Assembly: GCF_900188185.1 (NCBI RefSeq)
Contig: NZ_FZPA01000007.1
Span: 62,001 to 126,000 of the forward strand
Source: Sphingopyxis indica
Lineage (GTDB): Bacteria > Pseudomonadota > Alphaproteobacteria > Sphingomonadales > Sphingomonadaceae
Direction of reading: 5' to 3'
DNA length: 64,000 bases
Shown here piece after piece: positions 50,757 through 59,979 of this stretch. How positions within the stretch are numbered: position 1 is the stretch's first letter; each line of letters opens with the position of its first letter. A program made the translations under genes and the position numbers. A model generated the notes under the pieces. The model saw only the letters and a list, made by a program, of their open reading frames with translations, ran no database searches and had not been told where the DNA came from.

Positions 50757-51805
50757 GAGCGTCGTGCGTTTAATCTGCAACATATCCAGCTTCCTTGAGG
50801 TAATTCCGGCATTCTTCTGGTGAGTAGAGTGCGCAGATCGAGCCGACGGCTTGCCAGAGGGCCTCGATGGTTCGAGCCTGGGCTTTTCGCAGATGGGCCT
50901 TGAGCTTGGCGAAGGCCATTTCGATGGGATTGAGGTCGGGGCTGTAGGGCGGCAGGAAGAGGAACCATGCGCCGCGTTCCTTGAGGATGGCCTTGGCCTT
51001 CTCGCTCTTGTGGCTCGATAGATTGTCAAGAATGACCATGTCGCCGGGCCTCAGCGTCGGCGCGAGCTGGGTTTCGACATAGGTCTCGAAGAGACGCCGG
51101 TTCATCGGGGCGTCGATCACCCAAGGCGCGGTGAGCCCATCATGACGCAGCGCGGCGATGAAGGTTTGCGTTCCCCAATGACCGAAGGGCGCGGTCATCC
51201 GCAGCCGTTGCCCCCGGCGCGACCGGCCGCGCAGCCGGGTCATCTTCGTCGTCGTCCCGGTTTCGTCGATGAACACCAGCCTTTCGGGCCGTTTCTTCAT
51301 CCAGGGCTGGCGATATCCGCTCCATACCCGCCGCGCGCGGGCGACGTCAGCGCGATCGGTTTCGCTCGCCAGCAGCGTTTTTTTTGACGGTAAAACCGTG
51401 CCGGAGCAGCAACCGCGATAGCGATGCCGGGTGCGCTTTCACCCCCCGTTCCGCAAGAAGACGCGCCGCCAACTCGGGCATCGTGATGTCTCCATTCGCC
51501 TCGACCCAACCGATCAGAACATCGGCATGGCGATCAAGCATACCGCTCCCCCTCGGACGGCCCTGACACGCAGGTGCCACCGAACCCGTCTGCGCCTTGC
51601 GCTGCGCCAGGCGAACCGCCGTCGCCGCGCTCACCCCAAAGCGACGCGCCGCTGCACGGCGCGAACTTCCTCGCTCTATCTCGCCAACGATCCGATCCCG
51701 AAGATCAACCGAACTGCTCTTGCCCATGATCCACCTCCAACAACGGTGAATCATAAATCCGCACCAAAGGGAATCCCCGCGATTCAGATTAATAACGCGA
51801 CGCTC
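50757..51805 (-). mobile_element. IS630-family insertion sequence
   Basis: A 1049-bp element with inverted ends GAGCGTCGTGCGTTTAATCT (left) and, in reverse, GAGCGTCGCGTTATTAATCT (right). It is flanked by TA dinucleotides (50755-50756, 51806-51807), the standard IS630/Tc1 target duplication. It carries one transposase split into two frames. It is the last mobile sequence before bamE. Confidence 0.88.
50770..51727 (-). CDS. IS630-family transposase made by frameshifting
   Basis: Two overlapping frames. The first (51347-51727, starting [17 protein letters not shown]) gives the helix-turn-helix domain. The second (50770-51300 as an open frame) gives the DDE domain: [12 protein letters not shown] (Asp), [15 protein letters not shown] (Asp) and [19 protein letters not shown] (Glu). 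They meet at a run of eight A on the coding strand (51378-51385), a slippery site. A -1 shift there joins FTVKK to [18 protein letters not shown] and continues into the second frame. This is the normal IS630 expression mode rather than damage. Confidence 0.85.
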
Positions 51806-51875
51806 TAAGGTTCAAATGGCTATTTCCAACGAGTTATAACAAAGCTGTGCCCGGGAAGGCGGGGGCGACGCCAAA

Positions 51876-52373
51876 CTAAGGCCCGGTGTTGCCGCCCGCG
51901 CCGCTCATGCCAGGCGCGCCGACCGCGCCGATATTGCCGAAGATATCGTCGAAGAAGCTGCGGTCGCGGCCCAGGGTCGGCGTCTTGTCGCCTTCGGGGC
52001 TAATCCGGCTGACGAGGTCGAGCCCGGTATTGTCGACCGCGACGACATTGCCCTGCGCGTCAAAGCGGATGCGCATGACGCGCTGCGAAACCGGGCGCGG
52101 CTTGGCGAAGGCGAGCTGGCGCGTTTCGCGCGACAGATAATAATATTCCTTGTCGCTGAACTGGCTGACGAAGGTCGGATGACCGAGCGTCTTTTCGACC
52201 GATTCGCGGTTGTCGACGCCCGGCGTGATCGCCTGCGTCAGCGTCGGGTCGACGACATAGCCCTGGCGCCCGCGCAGCTGGGTGCAGCCACTCGCCGCCA
52301 GCGCGACGATCAGGCCGGCCGCGACAAGGCGCAGGCGAGGGGCGGCAAAGGCGGGCTTGGCATTCGGCATCAT
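51876..52373 (-). CDS. bamE: Outer-membrane assembly lipoprotein BamE (SmpA/OmlA)
   Basis: Small lipoprotein of the beta-barrel assembly machine. From ATG 52373 it is 165 residues with a signal peptide and lipobox (VAAGLIVALAASGC). The BamE domain has DPTLTQAITPGVDNRESVEK, TLGHPTFVSQFSDKEYYYLS and RIRFDAQGNVVAVDNTGL. The Gly-rich tail (APGMSGAGGNTGP) is common in this order. The frame is open to 52523, but the extra part is basic and antisense-like. It is the first backbone gene after the accessory region and converges with it. Confidence 0.93.
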   Translation of the reverse strand: MMPNAKPAFAAPRLRLVAAGLIVALAASGCTQLRGRQGYVVDPTLTQAITPGVDNRESVEKTLGHPTFVSQFSDKEYYYLSRETRQLAFAKPRPVSQRVMRIRFDAQGNVVAVDNTGLDLVSRISPEGDKTPTLGRDRSFFDDIFGNIGAVGAPGMSGAGGNTGP

Positions 52374-52546
52374 GGTCTCCGTCGCGCAGTGCGCCCGGCG
52401 GCGGGCGGCGCTGGCTGCGCTTTGTCTGGCGCCTCTTAACCGCAAGCGGACGCGGCGCACAAGCCGCTTGTGGCGCGCCGATGCTTGCTGGAAGCTGACT
52501 CGCACGCCCCTTTTCCGCCGCACCGAATACGCCTAAGCGAACGGGC

Positions 52547-53077
52547 ATGATTTCGTTTCGCAAACTCTTTCGCCCCGCCCCCGATCCGCGCGAGGTGCGG
52601 CGTCCGCTGTGGCAGGCGGTTGTCGCCGCCGCCCGCGCACCGCACTGGTATCGGGAAGGCGGCGTGCCCGACACGCTCGACGGGCGCTTCGACATGGTCT
52701 GCCTGGTCCTGTCGCTCGTCCTCCACCGCATCGACGACGATCCCGGACAGGCCGCGGCGGGGGTCCAGCTGACCGAATTGTTCGTCGCCGACATGGACGG
52801 GCAGATCCGCCAGATCGGCTTTGGCGACATGGTGGTGGGCAAGCAGATCGGCCGGATGGTCGGCGCGCTCGGCGGCCGGCTCGGCGCCTATCGCGCCGCC
52901 GACGGATCGGACGAGCTACGGCAGGCGCTGGTCCGCAACCTGTGGCGCGGAAGCCCGCCCTCCGACACCGCGCTCGACCATGTGACGACCGAAATTGCGC
53001 GCTTGCGCCGCGCGCTCGCGCGGATGCCGGTCGAAACGCTGATCGCCGCCGACCGGCTTCCCGGACAAGATGGATGA
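52547..53077 (+). CDS. Ubiquinol-cytochrome c chaperone family protein
   Basis: A 176-residue protein of the bc1-complex assembly chaperone family (CBP3-like). Family features are HWYREGGVPDTLDGRFDMVC, LVLHRIDDD and QLTELFVADMDGQIRQIGFG. It diverges from bamE and overlaps the DUF177 gene by four bases (ATGA), the usual pairing in alphaproteobacteria. Confidence 0.92.
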   Translation: MISFRKLFRPAPDPREVRRPLWQAVVAAARAPHWYREGGVPDTLDGRFDMVCLVLSLVLHRIDDDPGQAAAGVQLTELFVADMDGQIRQIGFGDMVVGKQIGRMVGALGGRLGAYRAADGSDELRQALVRNLWRGSPPSDTALDHVTTEIARLRRALARMPVETLIAADRLPGQDG

Positions 53078-53601
53078 GCGACGGCGAGTTCCCGTATCTC
53101 GTGACGCTCGCCGATGCGGCGCGGGGCCGCCGCGTTATGCTCGTAGCCGATGCGGACGCGCGCGCACGGATCGCGAAGCGGCTCGGTCTCGTCGCGCTCG
53201 ATCGTTTTGCCGTCGAAGCCGAGATCGGCGCGGTCGCAGGCGGCATCGCGGCGAAAGGAGCGATCGACGCCGACGTCGTGCAGGCGTGCGCCGCGACCGA
53301 CCTGCCCGTGCCGGGGGCGATCCGCGAGGCGTTCGACCTGCGCTTCCTGCGCGACGCCGCGCCTGACGCGGCGGCGGATGAGGAAATCGAGATCGACAGC
53401 GCGGATTGCGACATATTGCCGCTCGACGGCGACCGCGTCGATCTGGGCGAGGCCGCGGTGCAGACGCTGTCGCTCGCGCTCGATCCCTTTCCGCGTCACC
53501 CCGACGCCGACCGCATCCTTGCCGAGAAGGGCGTGCTCAGCGAAGAGCAGACCGGCCCGTTCGCCGCGCTCGCAAAGCTGCAGGGCAAGCCGAAGGATTA
53601 A
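53074..53601 (+). CDS. DUF177 (YceD-like) protein
   Basis: A 175-residue acidic protein. The C-terminal DUF177 segment is DRVDLGEAAVQTLSLALDPF followed by PRHPDADRILAEKG. YceD proteins are linked to 23S rRNA processing. The usual downstream partners (rpmF, plsX) are not here; a convergent SRPBCC gene overlaps its last four bases instead. The start is in an ATGA overlap. Confidence 0.9.
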   Translation: MSDGEFPYLVTLADAARGRRVMLVADADARARIAKRLGLVALDRFAVEAEIGAVAGGIAAKGAIDADVVQACAATDLPVPGAIREAFDLRFLRDAAPDAAADEEIEIDSADCDILPLDGDRVDLGEAAVQTLSLALDPFPRHPDADRILAEKGVLSEEQTGPFAALAKLQGKPKD

Positions 53602-54293
53602 TCTCCGCCCGCGCCGCCGGTCGCGGCATCGCCCTTGAGCAGGTCGGCCATGGCGTCGTCGAGGCTGCCGGGTTCGTCCTTCGCGGGCGCGTCGGCCGCG
53701 GGCACCGCCTTTTCGTCCGGCACATCGGCCTTGCCGCCCGTCACCGGCAGCGCGCCGCCGAGCGCCTTGGCGAGCCCGGCGAGCTGCTCGCCGATCACCC
53801 TGTCGACCGCGGGCGCGATCTCGGCGGTCTTGAAACGCATATAGCCGCCGACGACATAATCGAAGCGGATCGCCGAGCCCGCGGCGGTCGGCTGAATCTG
53901 GATCGTCAATGTGCCGGTCGCAGCCTCGCCCTGCAGCGGCCCGAACGCGCCCGACAGGCGCATCATCTGCCCGGGCTGAGCAAAGAGGATACGCGCGTGC
54001 TGAACGCTCCCCATCGCGCCGTCCTTCCCGGGCAGCTTTTCGCAGAAGCAGCCACCCGCCTGGGCATCGAGCCAGAAATTGGCGGTGTCGCCCGACCAGC
54101 TATGGTCGGCCGACCACCATTTGTCGGGGGTGCGCAGCATTTTCCAGACATCGCCGGGCGTCGCCGCGACCTTGGCGGTGTGCGACACGGTGAAGCCGAT
54201 GTCGCTCTGGTCGATGACCTTGGCACCCGCCGCGGGCGCATAGAACAGTGCCGCCGACAGCAGCACGCTCGCCATTCGAATTCCGAAATTCAT
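53598..54293 (-). CDS. Exported SRPBCC-fold protein
   Basis: A 231-residue protein with signal peptide (IRMASVLLSAALFYAPAAGA) and a START/AHSA1-like helix-grip domain (SHTAKVAATPGDVWKMLRTP, DKWWSADHSWSG, GSAIRFDYVVGGYM). An Asp/Ala/Pro-rich tail of about 60 residues follows and is probably disordered. Ligand unknown; periplasmic location inferred. It lies 58 bases downstream of adk in the same direction and may be transcribed with it. Confidence 0.85.
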   Translation of the reverse strand: MNFGIRMASVLLSAALFYAPAAGAKVIDQSDIGFTVSHTAKVAATPGDVWKMLRTPDKWWSADHSWSGDTANFWLDAQAGGCFCEKLPGKDGAMGSVQHARILFAQPGQMMRLSGAFGPLQGEAATGTLTIQIQPTAAGSAIRFDYVVGGYMRFKTAEIAPAVDRVIGEQLAGLAKALGGALPVTGGKADVPDEKAVPAADAPAKDEPGSLDDAMADLLKGDAATGGAGGD

Positions 54294-54351
54294 CGCCCGT
54301 CCCCCTTCCCGTGCTGTTTAGCCGGGAAGCGGGGGACTGACCAGAGCGCCT

Positions 54352-55014
54352 TCAGGCGGTCGCGGTCGCGAGGATCGTTTCGATCGCGTCGTTGACCTCG
54401 TCGATCGGCGCCATGCCGTCAACGTGGGTCACGATGCCGCGTTCCTCGTAGATCGGCAGGATCGGCGCGGTTTTGCCGCGATATTCGGCCATCCGCGTGC
54501 GCACCGTTTCCTCATTGTCGTCGGGGCGGCGCTTGAACTCGTGGCTGCCGCACACGTCGCAGGTGCCTTCGACCTTCGGCAGCTTGTAACGGTCGTGATA
54601 GCCCGCGCCGCATTTCGCGCAGGAAAAGCGGCCGGTGATGCGATCGACGAGCGCATCCTCCTCGACCACCAGCTCGATCACATGGTCGAGCTTGCGCCCG
54701 CGCTCGGCGAGGAGCGCGTCGAGCGCCTCGGCCTGCGCAGCGGTCCGCGGATAGCCGTCGAAGATCACCGAGACGTCGGGGCCGAGCGCGTCGAGCCGCT
54801 CGCCGATCAGGCCCGAGACGATCGAGTCCGACACCAGTTCGCCCGCGTCCATCACCGCTTTCGCCTGCAATCCCGTCGGCGTGCCCGCCTTGACCGCGGC
54901 GCGCAGCATGTCGCCGGTCGACAGCTGGACCATGCCATGCTCTTCCTCGAGCCGCGCGGCCTGCGTCCCCTTGCCCGCGCCCGGCGGGCCAAGCAGGATG
55001 ATGTTCAGCGTCAT
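54352..55014 (-). CDS. adk: Adenylate kinase with zinc-type LID
   Basis: Interconverts ATP+AMP and 2 ADP. The P-loop is ILLGPPGAGKGTQAARLE; VIFDGYPRTAAQAEALD follows. The LID domain has four cysteines (CAKCGAGYH and CDVCGSHEF), so it probably binds zinc. From ATG 55014 it is 220 residues. It follows secY in the spc operon by 49 bases. The open frame to 55077 lacks a better start. Confidence 0.97.
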   Translation of the reverse strand: MTLNIILLGPPGAGKGTQAARLEEEHGMVQLSTGDMLRAAVKAGTPTGLQAKAVMDAGELVSDSIVSGLIGERLDALGPDVSVIFDGYPRTAAQAEALDALLAERGRKLDHVIELVVEEDALVDRITGRFSCAKCGAGYHDRYKLPKVEGTCDVCGSHEFKRRPDDNEETVRTRMAEYRGKTAPILPIYEERGIVTHVDGMAPIDEVNDAIETILATATA

Positions 55015-55063
55015 GAAAGCCCCTGTCTCCCGTTGCACCTTCGCTTCGGCCGTAACCGAGTGA

Positions 55064-56437
55064 TCAGCGCCGTGCAACGCCGCCCTTCAATTTGGCCTTC
55101 TTGATCAGGTCGCCATATTGATGCGCGAGCATGTGGCTCTGGATCTGGGTGATCGTGTCGATCGTGACGTTGACGATGATCAGCAGGCTGGTGCCGCCGA
55201 GCTGGAAGGGCAGTCCCGATCCGGCGATGAAATATTCGGGCACGAGGCAGATCAGCGCCAGATAGATCGCGCCGATCACGGTGATGCGCGTCAGCACGAA
55301 ATCGAGATAGGCGGCGGTGTTCTTGCCCGGGCGGATGCCGGGGATGAAGCCATTCTGCCGCTTCAGATTGTCGGCGGTTTCCTCAGGGTTGAAGACGACC
55401 GCGACGTAGAAGAAGCAGAAGAAGATGATGCCGCCGGCATAGAGCGCCATATAGAGCGGCTGGCCGTGCGCGAGATATTGGTTGAGCGTGATCAGGAAAT
55501 CGCCCCACGCCGATTCGCCCGATACGCGGTTGCCGAGCATCTGCGTGACGGTGAGCGGCATCAGGAGCAGCGACGAAGCGAAGATCGGCGGAATCACGCC
55601 CGCGGTGTTGACCTTGAGCGGCAAATGGCTGCGGTCGGCCTGCATCACCCCCCGCTGGGTCGCGCGCTTCGGATATTGGACGAGCACGCGGCGCTGCGCA
55701 CGCTCCATGAAGCTGATGAACGCGATGATGACGATCGCGCCGCCGATCACCGCGACGACGGTGCCGCCGCCCATCGAGCCTTCGCGCACCTGCGTGAACA
55801 TCTGCGCAAAGCTGCGCGGCAGCTGCGCGAGGATGCCCGCCATGATGATCAGCGAAACGCCGTTGCCGATGCCGCGGCTGGTGATCTGCTCGCCGAGCCA
55901 CATCAGGAAGAGCGTGCCGCCGACGATCGAGATGACCGCACCGATGCGGAACATCATGCCGGGGTCGACGACCGCGGCGATCCCCTGGCTCGCCCCGAGC
56001 GTTTCGAGCCCCACGGCGATGAAATAACCCTGGATCGCGGTCAGCGCGACGGTGCCGTAGCGCGTATATTGGTTGAGCTTCTTGCGCCCGCTTTCGCCCT
56101 CCTTCTTGAGCGCGGCGAGGCTGGGGGACAGCGCAGCGGCGAGCTGAACGACGATCGAAGCGGTAATATAGGGCATGACGCCGAGCGCGATGATGCTCAT
56201 CCGCTCGAGGCTGCCGCCCGAAAAGGTGTTGAAGATGTCGAGGACACCGCCCGACGCCGCCTGCGAATAAAGGTTCGACAGCGCGACGGGATCGACGCCG
56301 GGCAGCGGCACGAAGGACAGGAAGCGGAAGACGATCAGCGCGCCGATCGTGAACCAGATACGCTTCTTGAGTTCGGTCGCCTGGCCGAACTTCGAAAAAT
56401 TGAGGTTGGAAGCAAGCTGATCGGCGCGAGAGGCCAT
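55064..56437 (-). CDS. secY: Protein translocase subunit SecY
   Basis: Central channel of the Sec translocon, 457 residues, with ten expected membrane segments. Diagnostic stretches are LSFVPLPGVDPVALSNLYSQ, GVMPYITASIVVQLAAALSP and KKLNQYTRYGTVALTAIQGY, and a basic C-terminus (AKLKGGVARR). Between rplO and adk, as in the spc operon, but a 230-base gap with palindromic repeats separates it from rplO. Confidence 0.98.
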   Translation of the reverse strand: MASRADQLASNLNFSKFGQATELKKRIWFTIGALIVFRFLSFVPLPGVDPVALSNLYSQAASGGVLDIFNTFSGGSLERMSIIALGVMPYITASIVVQLAAALSPSLAALKKEGESGRKKLNQYTRYGTVALTAIQGYFIAVGLETLGASQGIAAVVDPGMMFRIGAVISIVGGTLFLMWLGEQITSRGIGNGVSLIIMAGILAQLPRSFAQMFTQVREGSMGGGTVVAVIGGAIVIIAFISFMERAQRRVLVQYPKRATQRGVMQADRSHLPLKVNTAGVIPPIFASSLLLMPLTVTQMLGNRVSGESAWGDFLITLNQYLAHGQPLYMALYAGGIIFFCFFYVAVVFNPEETADNLKRQNGFIPGIRPGKNTAAYLDFVLTRITVIGAIYLALICLVPEYFIAGSGLPFQLGGTSLLIIVNVTIDTITQIQSHMLAHQYGDLIKKAKLKGGVARR

Positions 56438-56525
56438 GGTATCTTTCCTCGAGTGCGGACCGCGCCCCCCGCGACCCGGGCGCCTATGTGCGTTCGGAGG
56501 GCACGAAGCGCAAGGGGAAAGGCCC

Positions 56526-56662
56526 TCATTTAAGCCCGTCCTCTTCGGAGGAGGGGTTGGGGGCGGTGTGCGCGGCCTTATGCCAAGCCCGAGGGCACCA
56601 CCCCACTGCGACTAGCGAGCGAGCTCGCAAGTCTCGTTGCCCCTCCCCTGAAGGGGAGGGGT
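56526..56662. repeat. Palindromic repeat between rplO and secY
   Basis: The gap 56438-56670 contains facing G/C-rich motifs: TCCTCTTCGGAGGAGGGG at about 56540-56557 and the hairpin CCCCTCCCC-TGAA-GGGGAGGGG at 56640-56661, with GCGAGCGAGCTCGC between. It resembles a REPIN-like unit. Within the transcript it would form hairpins between rplO and secY but shows no T-run, so it is more likely a processing or stability element than a terminator. Confidence 0.6.
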
Positions 56663-56670
56663 GAGTCGGT

Positions 56671-57162
56671 TCACTCGCCCTTGGCTTCCTCAGCCGGAGC
56701 GGCAGGCAGTTCGACCTTGCCGCCGGCCTTTTCGACCGCCTCGATCGCGCCCTTCGACGCGCCGGCGACGGCGAAATTCAGCTTGGCGGTCAGTTCGCCC
56801 TTGGCGAGCAGACGGACACCGTCCTTGCCGCCGCGCGCGACGCCCGCGGCCTTCAGCGCGCCGTGATCGACGGTCTTCTTCGGATCGAGCTTCTTCGCAT
56901 CGACCAGCTTCTGCACCTGACCGAGGTTCACGATCGCGAAATCCTTGGCGAAGATATTGTTGAAGCCGCGCTTCGGGATGCGCATGTGGAGCGGCATCTG
57001 GCCGCCCTCGAAGCCGTTGATCGCGACGCCGCTGCGCGCCTTCTGGCCCTTCTGGCCGCGGCCGGCGGTCTTGCCCTTGCCCGAGCCGATGCCGCGTCCG
57101 ACGCGCATCCGGCCCTTGCGGGCACCGTTATTGTCACGAAGGTCGTTCAGTTTGATCGTCAT
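56671..57162 (-). CDS. rplO: 50S ribosomal protein L15
   Basis: 163 residues. The Gly-rich N-terminal signature [20 protein letters not shown], then [18 protein letters not shown], and the L15 core [20 protein letters not shown] are plain. The C-terminal tail is Ala/Glu-rich. Part of the spc operon; a DUF1737 gene lies between it and rpmD. Confidence 0.98.
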   Translation of the reverse strand: MTIKLNDLRDNNGARKGRMRVGRGIGSGKGKTAGRGQKGQKARSGVAINGFEGGQMPLHMRIPKRGFNNIFAKDFAIVNLGQVQKLVDAKKLDPKKTVDHGALKAAGVARGGKDGVRLLAKGELTAKLNFAVAGASKGAIEAVEKAGGKVELPAAPAEEAKGE

Positions 57163-57206
57163 GTTGCACTCGCTTTCGCTGTGTTCGCGCTATGGACCGA
57201 CGCTTG

Positions 57207-57413
57207 TCAGTCCGGTTCGATTTCGCTCGAAGGCTGGAACCCCGTATAGGGTCCCGCCTTTTCCATCACGATGGCCTGGGCGACATAGCCGCGGCCATCG
57301 ACATTGGTGATCGAGGGGCTGCCATGAAGCTGCCATCCCCGGTTGAGCAGCCCCTCGACGCGGGCGCAAAAGGCGCTGTCGTCGGGACCGGTCAACAGGC
57401 GATAGAGCTTCAT
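57207..57413 (-). CDS. DUF1737 small protein inside the spc operon
   Basis: A 68-residue protein (YRLLTGPDDSAFCARVEGLL, then NRGWQLHGSPSITN and AQAIVMEK) matching the DUF1737 pattern. It sits between rpmD (6 bases from its stop) and rplO, in the same direction, and so is co-transcribed with ribosomal genes although it is not a ribosomal protein. Function unknown. Confidence 0.85.
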   Translation of the reverse strand: MKLYRLLTGPDDSAFCARVEGLLNRGWQLHGSPSITNVDGRGYVAQAIVMEKAGPYTGFQPSSEIEPD

Positions 57414-57419
57414 CGCGGC

Positions 57420-57605
57420 TCAGCCCTCGACGATTTCCACCATGTGCGGCACCTTGCGGAGCATGCCGCGCACTTCGGGGGTGTCGACCAGCTCGACCTC
57501 GCGGTGCATCTTGCCGAGCCCGAGCCCGGTCAGGATGGCACGCTGGTCCTTCGGCCGGCGGATCGGCGAGCCGATCTGGCGAATCTTGATTGTCTTGTCG
57601 GCCAT
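57420..57605 (-). CDS. rpmD: 50S ribosomal protein L30
   Basis: 61 residues with the L30 pattern [40 protein letters not shown] and [13 protein letters not shown]. Four bases after rpsE in the spc operon. Confidence 0.97.
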   Translation of the reverse strand: MADKTIKIRQIGSPIRRPKDQRAILTGLGLGKMHREVELVDTPEVRGMLRKVPHMVEIVEG

Positions 57606-57609
57606 GGTC

Positions 57610-58311
57610 TTACTCCGTCACCGCCGCGGCTTCGGCCTCGGCCGCGCGATCGGACGCACCGCCGCGCTTGATGAGGTCCGACACCTTCTTGCCGCGACGC
57701 TGCGCAACCGCCTTCGGGCTGGTCTGCTCGCCGAGCGCCTCGAAGGTCGCGCGGATCATGTTATAGGGGTTCGACGTGCCGACCGACTTGGTCACCACAT
57801 CGGCAACGCCCAGCGATTCGAACACGGCGCGCATCGGACCGCCGGCGATGATGCCGGTCCCGGCAGGCGCCGAACGCAGCGTCACCTTGCCCGCGCCGAA
57901 GTGGCCGCGACCGTCGTGATGCAGCGTGCGGCCGTCGCGCAGCGGAACGCGGATCATCGCCTTCTTCGCCGCGGCGGTCGCCTTCGAAATCGCTTCGGGA
58001 ACCTCGCGGGCCTTGCCGTGGCCGAAGCCTGCGCGGCCCTTGCCGTCGCCGACGACGACGAGCGCCGCGAAACCGAAGCGCTTGCCGCCCTTCACCGTCT
58101 TCGAGACGCGGTTGATGTGGACGAGCTTCTCGATCAGCTCTTCGCCGCCATCCTCGTCGCGCGGGCGACGATCGTCGCGGCGGCCGCGGCCACCGTCACG
58201 GCCGCCGCGTCCGCCGTCGCGGCCGCCACGGCCACGGCGCGCCGGGGCACCGGTGTTTTCGGTCGTCGCCTCGGGCGCGCCTTCGGCGTTCTGAACTTCG
58301 TCTGCCATCAT
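57610..58311 (-). CDS. rpsE: 30S ribosomal protein S5 with Arg/Gly-rich extension
   Basis: 233 residues, longer than the usual 165-170. The extra N-terminal 65 residues are Arg/Gly/Asp-rich ([17 protein letters not shown]), likely disordered and possibly RNA-binding. The S5 core begins [20 protein letters not shown]. Such extensions occur in sphingomonads. It overlaps the rplR stop by one base. Confidence 0.97.
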   Translation of the reverse strand: MMADEVQNAEGAPEATTENTGAPARRGRGGRDGGRGGRDGGRGRRDDRRPRDEDGGEELIEKLVHINRVSKTVKGGKRFGFAALVVVGDGKGRAGFGHGKAREVPEAISKATAAAKKAMIRVPLRDGRTLHHDGRGHFGAGKVTLRSAPAGTGIIAGGPMRAVFESLGVADVVTKSVGTSNPYNMIRATFEALGEQTSPKAVAQRRGKKVSDLIKRGGASDRAAEAEAAAVTE

Positions 58312-58667
58312 TAAAACTCCAATCCGCCTTCACGGGCCGCGTCGGCCAGCGCCTTGATGCGCCCGTGGAACAGGAAGCCGCCACGGTCGAACACGACCTG
58401 CGTCACGCCCGCCTTCTTCGCGGCTTCGGCAAGGCGCTTGCCGACGTCGGCGGCCGCCGCGGCGGTCGCGCCGGAAACCTTGCCGCGGACATCCTTGTCG
58501 AGCGTCGAAGCCGCGGCCAGCGTCGTGCCGGCGGCGTCATCAATGAGCTGCGCATAGATGTGACGGCCCGAGCGATGCACCGAAAGGCGCGGACGGCCGG
58601 CGGCACGCTTGCGGAGCGCGGTACGCACGCGCTGGCGGCGTTTTTCGAAAGGGGTAAGATGTGCCAT
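58311..58667 (-). CDS. rplR: 50S ribosomal protein L18
   Basis: 118 residues with the L18 features [40 protein letters not shown] and [20 protein letters not shown]. Binds 5S rRNA. It lies between rplF and rpsE with almost no spacing. Confidence 0.98.
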   Translation of the reverse strand: MAHLTPFEKRRQRVRTALRKRAAGRPRLSVHRSGRHIYAQLIDDAAGTTLAAASTLDKDVRGKVSGATAAAAADVGKRLAEAAKKAGVTQVVFDRGGFLFHGRIKALADAAREGGLEF

Positions 58668-58670
58668 GGC

Positions 58671-59204
58671 TTACTTCTTCTTGCCTTCTTTGCGGAAGAT
58701 GTACTCGCCGCGATATTTGATGCCCTTGCCCTTATAGGGTTCGGGCTTGCGCCAACGGCGGATTTCCGCCGCGACCTGGCCGACCTTCTGCTTGTCGATG
58801 CCGCTGATCTCGATCGTCGTATTGTCCGGCGTCTTGATCTCGATGCCCTCGGGCACCGCGAAATCGACATCGTGGCTGTAGCCGAGCTGCAGCTTCAGCG
58901 TCTTGCCCTGCGAATTGGCGCGATAGCCGACGCCGCTGATCTCGAGCACCTTGGTGAAGCCCTCGGTCACGCCCGTGACGAGATTCTGCACCAGCGTGCG
59001 CTGCATGCCCCAGAAGGCGCGCGCTTCGCGGCTGTCGTTCGCGGGCTGGACCGAAATGGCACCCTCGCCGACTTCATATTTGATGAGGTCGGACAGCGGC
59101 ATCGCCAGCGTGCCCTTCGGACCCTTCACCGACAGCTCGCCGCCGTCGATCGCGGCGGTGACACCGCCGGGGATCGCGACTGCCTTTTTACCGATGCGCG
59201 ACAT
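58671..59204 (-). CDS. rplF: 50S ribosomal protein L6
   Basis: 177 residues: [34 protein letters not shown], and the C-terminal signature [20 protein letters not shown]. The start overlaps the rpsH stop by one base (TGATG). Confidence 0.98.
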   Translation of the reverse strand: MSRIGKKAVAIPGGVTAAIDGGELSVKGPKGTLAMPLSDLIKYEVGEGAISVQPANDSREARAFWGMQRTLVQNLVTGVTEGFTKVLEISGVGYRANSQGKTLKLQLGYSHDVDFAVPEGIEIKTPDNTTIEISGIDKQKVGQVAAEIRRWRKPEPYKGKGIKYRGEYIFRKEGKKK

Positions 59205-59608
59205 CAGAACACCTCCGCCAGCACTTCGCCGCCGACATTGTGCTCGCGCGCCTCGGCGTCCGAGAGCACGCCGCGCGGCGTCGACACGATGGTGATGCCC
59301 AGCCCGTTGCGCACGATCGGCAGCTCTTTCGAGCCCGAATAGACGCGGCGGCCAGGCTTCGAGACGCGGGCCACGTGGCGGATCGCCGGCTGGCCCTCGA
59401 AATATTTGAGCTCGATGCGGATGCCCTTGTGCTGGCCCTTGGCGCCCAGCATTTCTTCGCTGTAGCCGCGGATATAGCCTTCGCGCTGGAGCACATCGAG
59501 AACGCGGACGCGCAAGGTCGAAGCCGGCGTCAGGACGCTGTCCTTCTTCGCCTGCTGGCCGTTGCGGATGCGGGTGAGCATATCACCCAAAGGATCGGTC
59601 ATTGCCAT
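59204..59608 (-). CDS. rpsH: 30S ribosomal protein S8
   Basis: 134 residues: [20 protein letters not shown] and the C-terminal [40 protein letters not shown]. In E. coli S8 represses the spc operon by binding its mRNA; whether that occurs here is not visible. Two ATGs lie six bases apart at the start. Confidence 0.98.
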   Translation of the reverse strand: MAMTDPLGDMLTRIRNGQQAKKDSVLTPASTLRVRVLDVLQREGYIRGYSEEMLGAKGQHKGIRIELKYFEGQPAIRHVARVSKPGRRVYSGSKELPIVRNGLGITIVSTPRGVLSDAEAREHNVGGEVLAEVF

Positions 59609-59620
59609 CTTGCGTCTTCC

Positions 59621-59926
59621 TTACCAGCTCGACTTCACAACACCGGGGATCAGGCCCTTGTTGGCCAGATCGCGGAGCTGCACACGGCAAAGCCGGAACT
59701 TGCGATAATAGGCGCGCGGACGGCCCGTCAGCTCGCACCGGTTGCGGATGCGGGTCGGGTTGCCGTTGCGCGGGATTTCCGCCATCTTCAGGCGCGCGAT
59801 CAGGCGCTCGCCATCGTCGAGCGAGGTGTCGGCCGCAATGGCCTTCAGCTTCGCGTAGCGGCCGGCATATTTCTTCACCAGCTTCTTGCGACGCTCGTTC
59901 TTGTTCACCGAACTCAGTTTCGCCAT
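59621..59926 (-). CDS. rpsN: 30S ribosomal protein S14
   Basis: 101 residues of the zinc-free long type: [20 protein letters not shown] and [40 protein letters not shown]. Between rplE and rpsH. Confidence 0.98.
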   Translation of the reverse strand: MAKLSSVNKNERRKKLVKKYAGRYAKLKAIAADTSLDDGERLIARLKMAEIPRNGNPTRIRNRCELTGRPRAYYRKFRLCRVQLRDLANKGLIPGVVKSSW

Positions 59927-59979
59927 GACTTAAGTTCTCTTTCCTTCTTGAGAGAGCACGGCCTGTTTCCCAGCGGGAA

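Noticed and set aside
56640-56661. Strong hairpin read as a terminator between rplO and secY
   Set aside because: There is no T-run after it on the transcribed strand, and ending transcription before secY-adk would be unexpected; it is better seen as part of a repeat.
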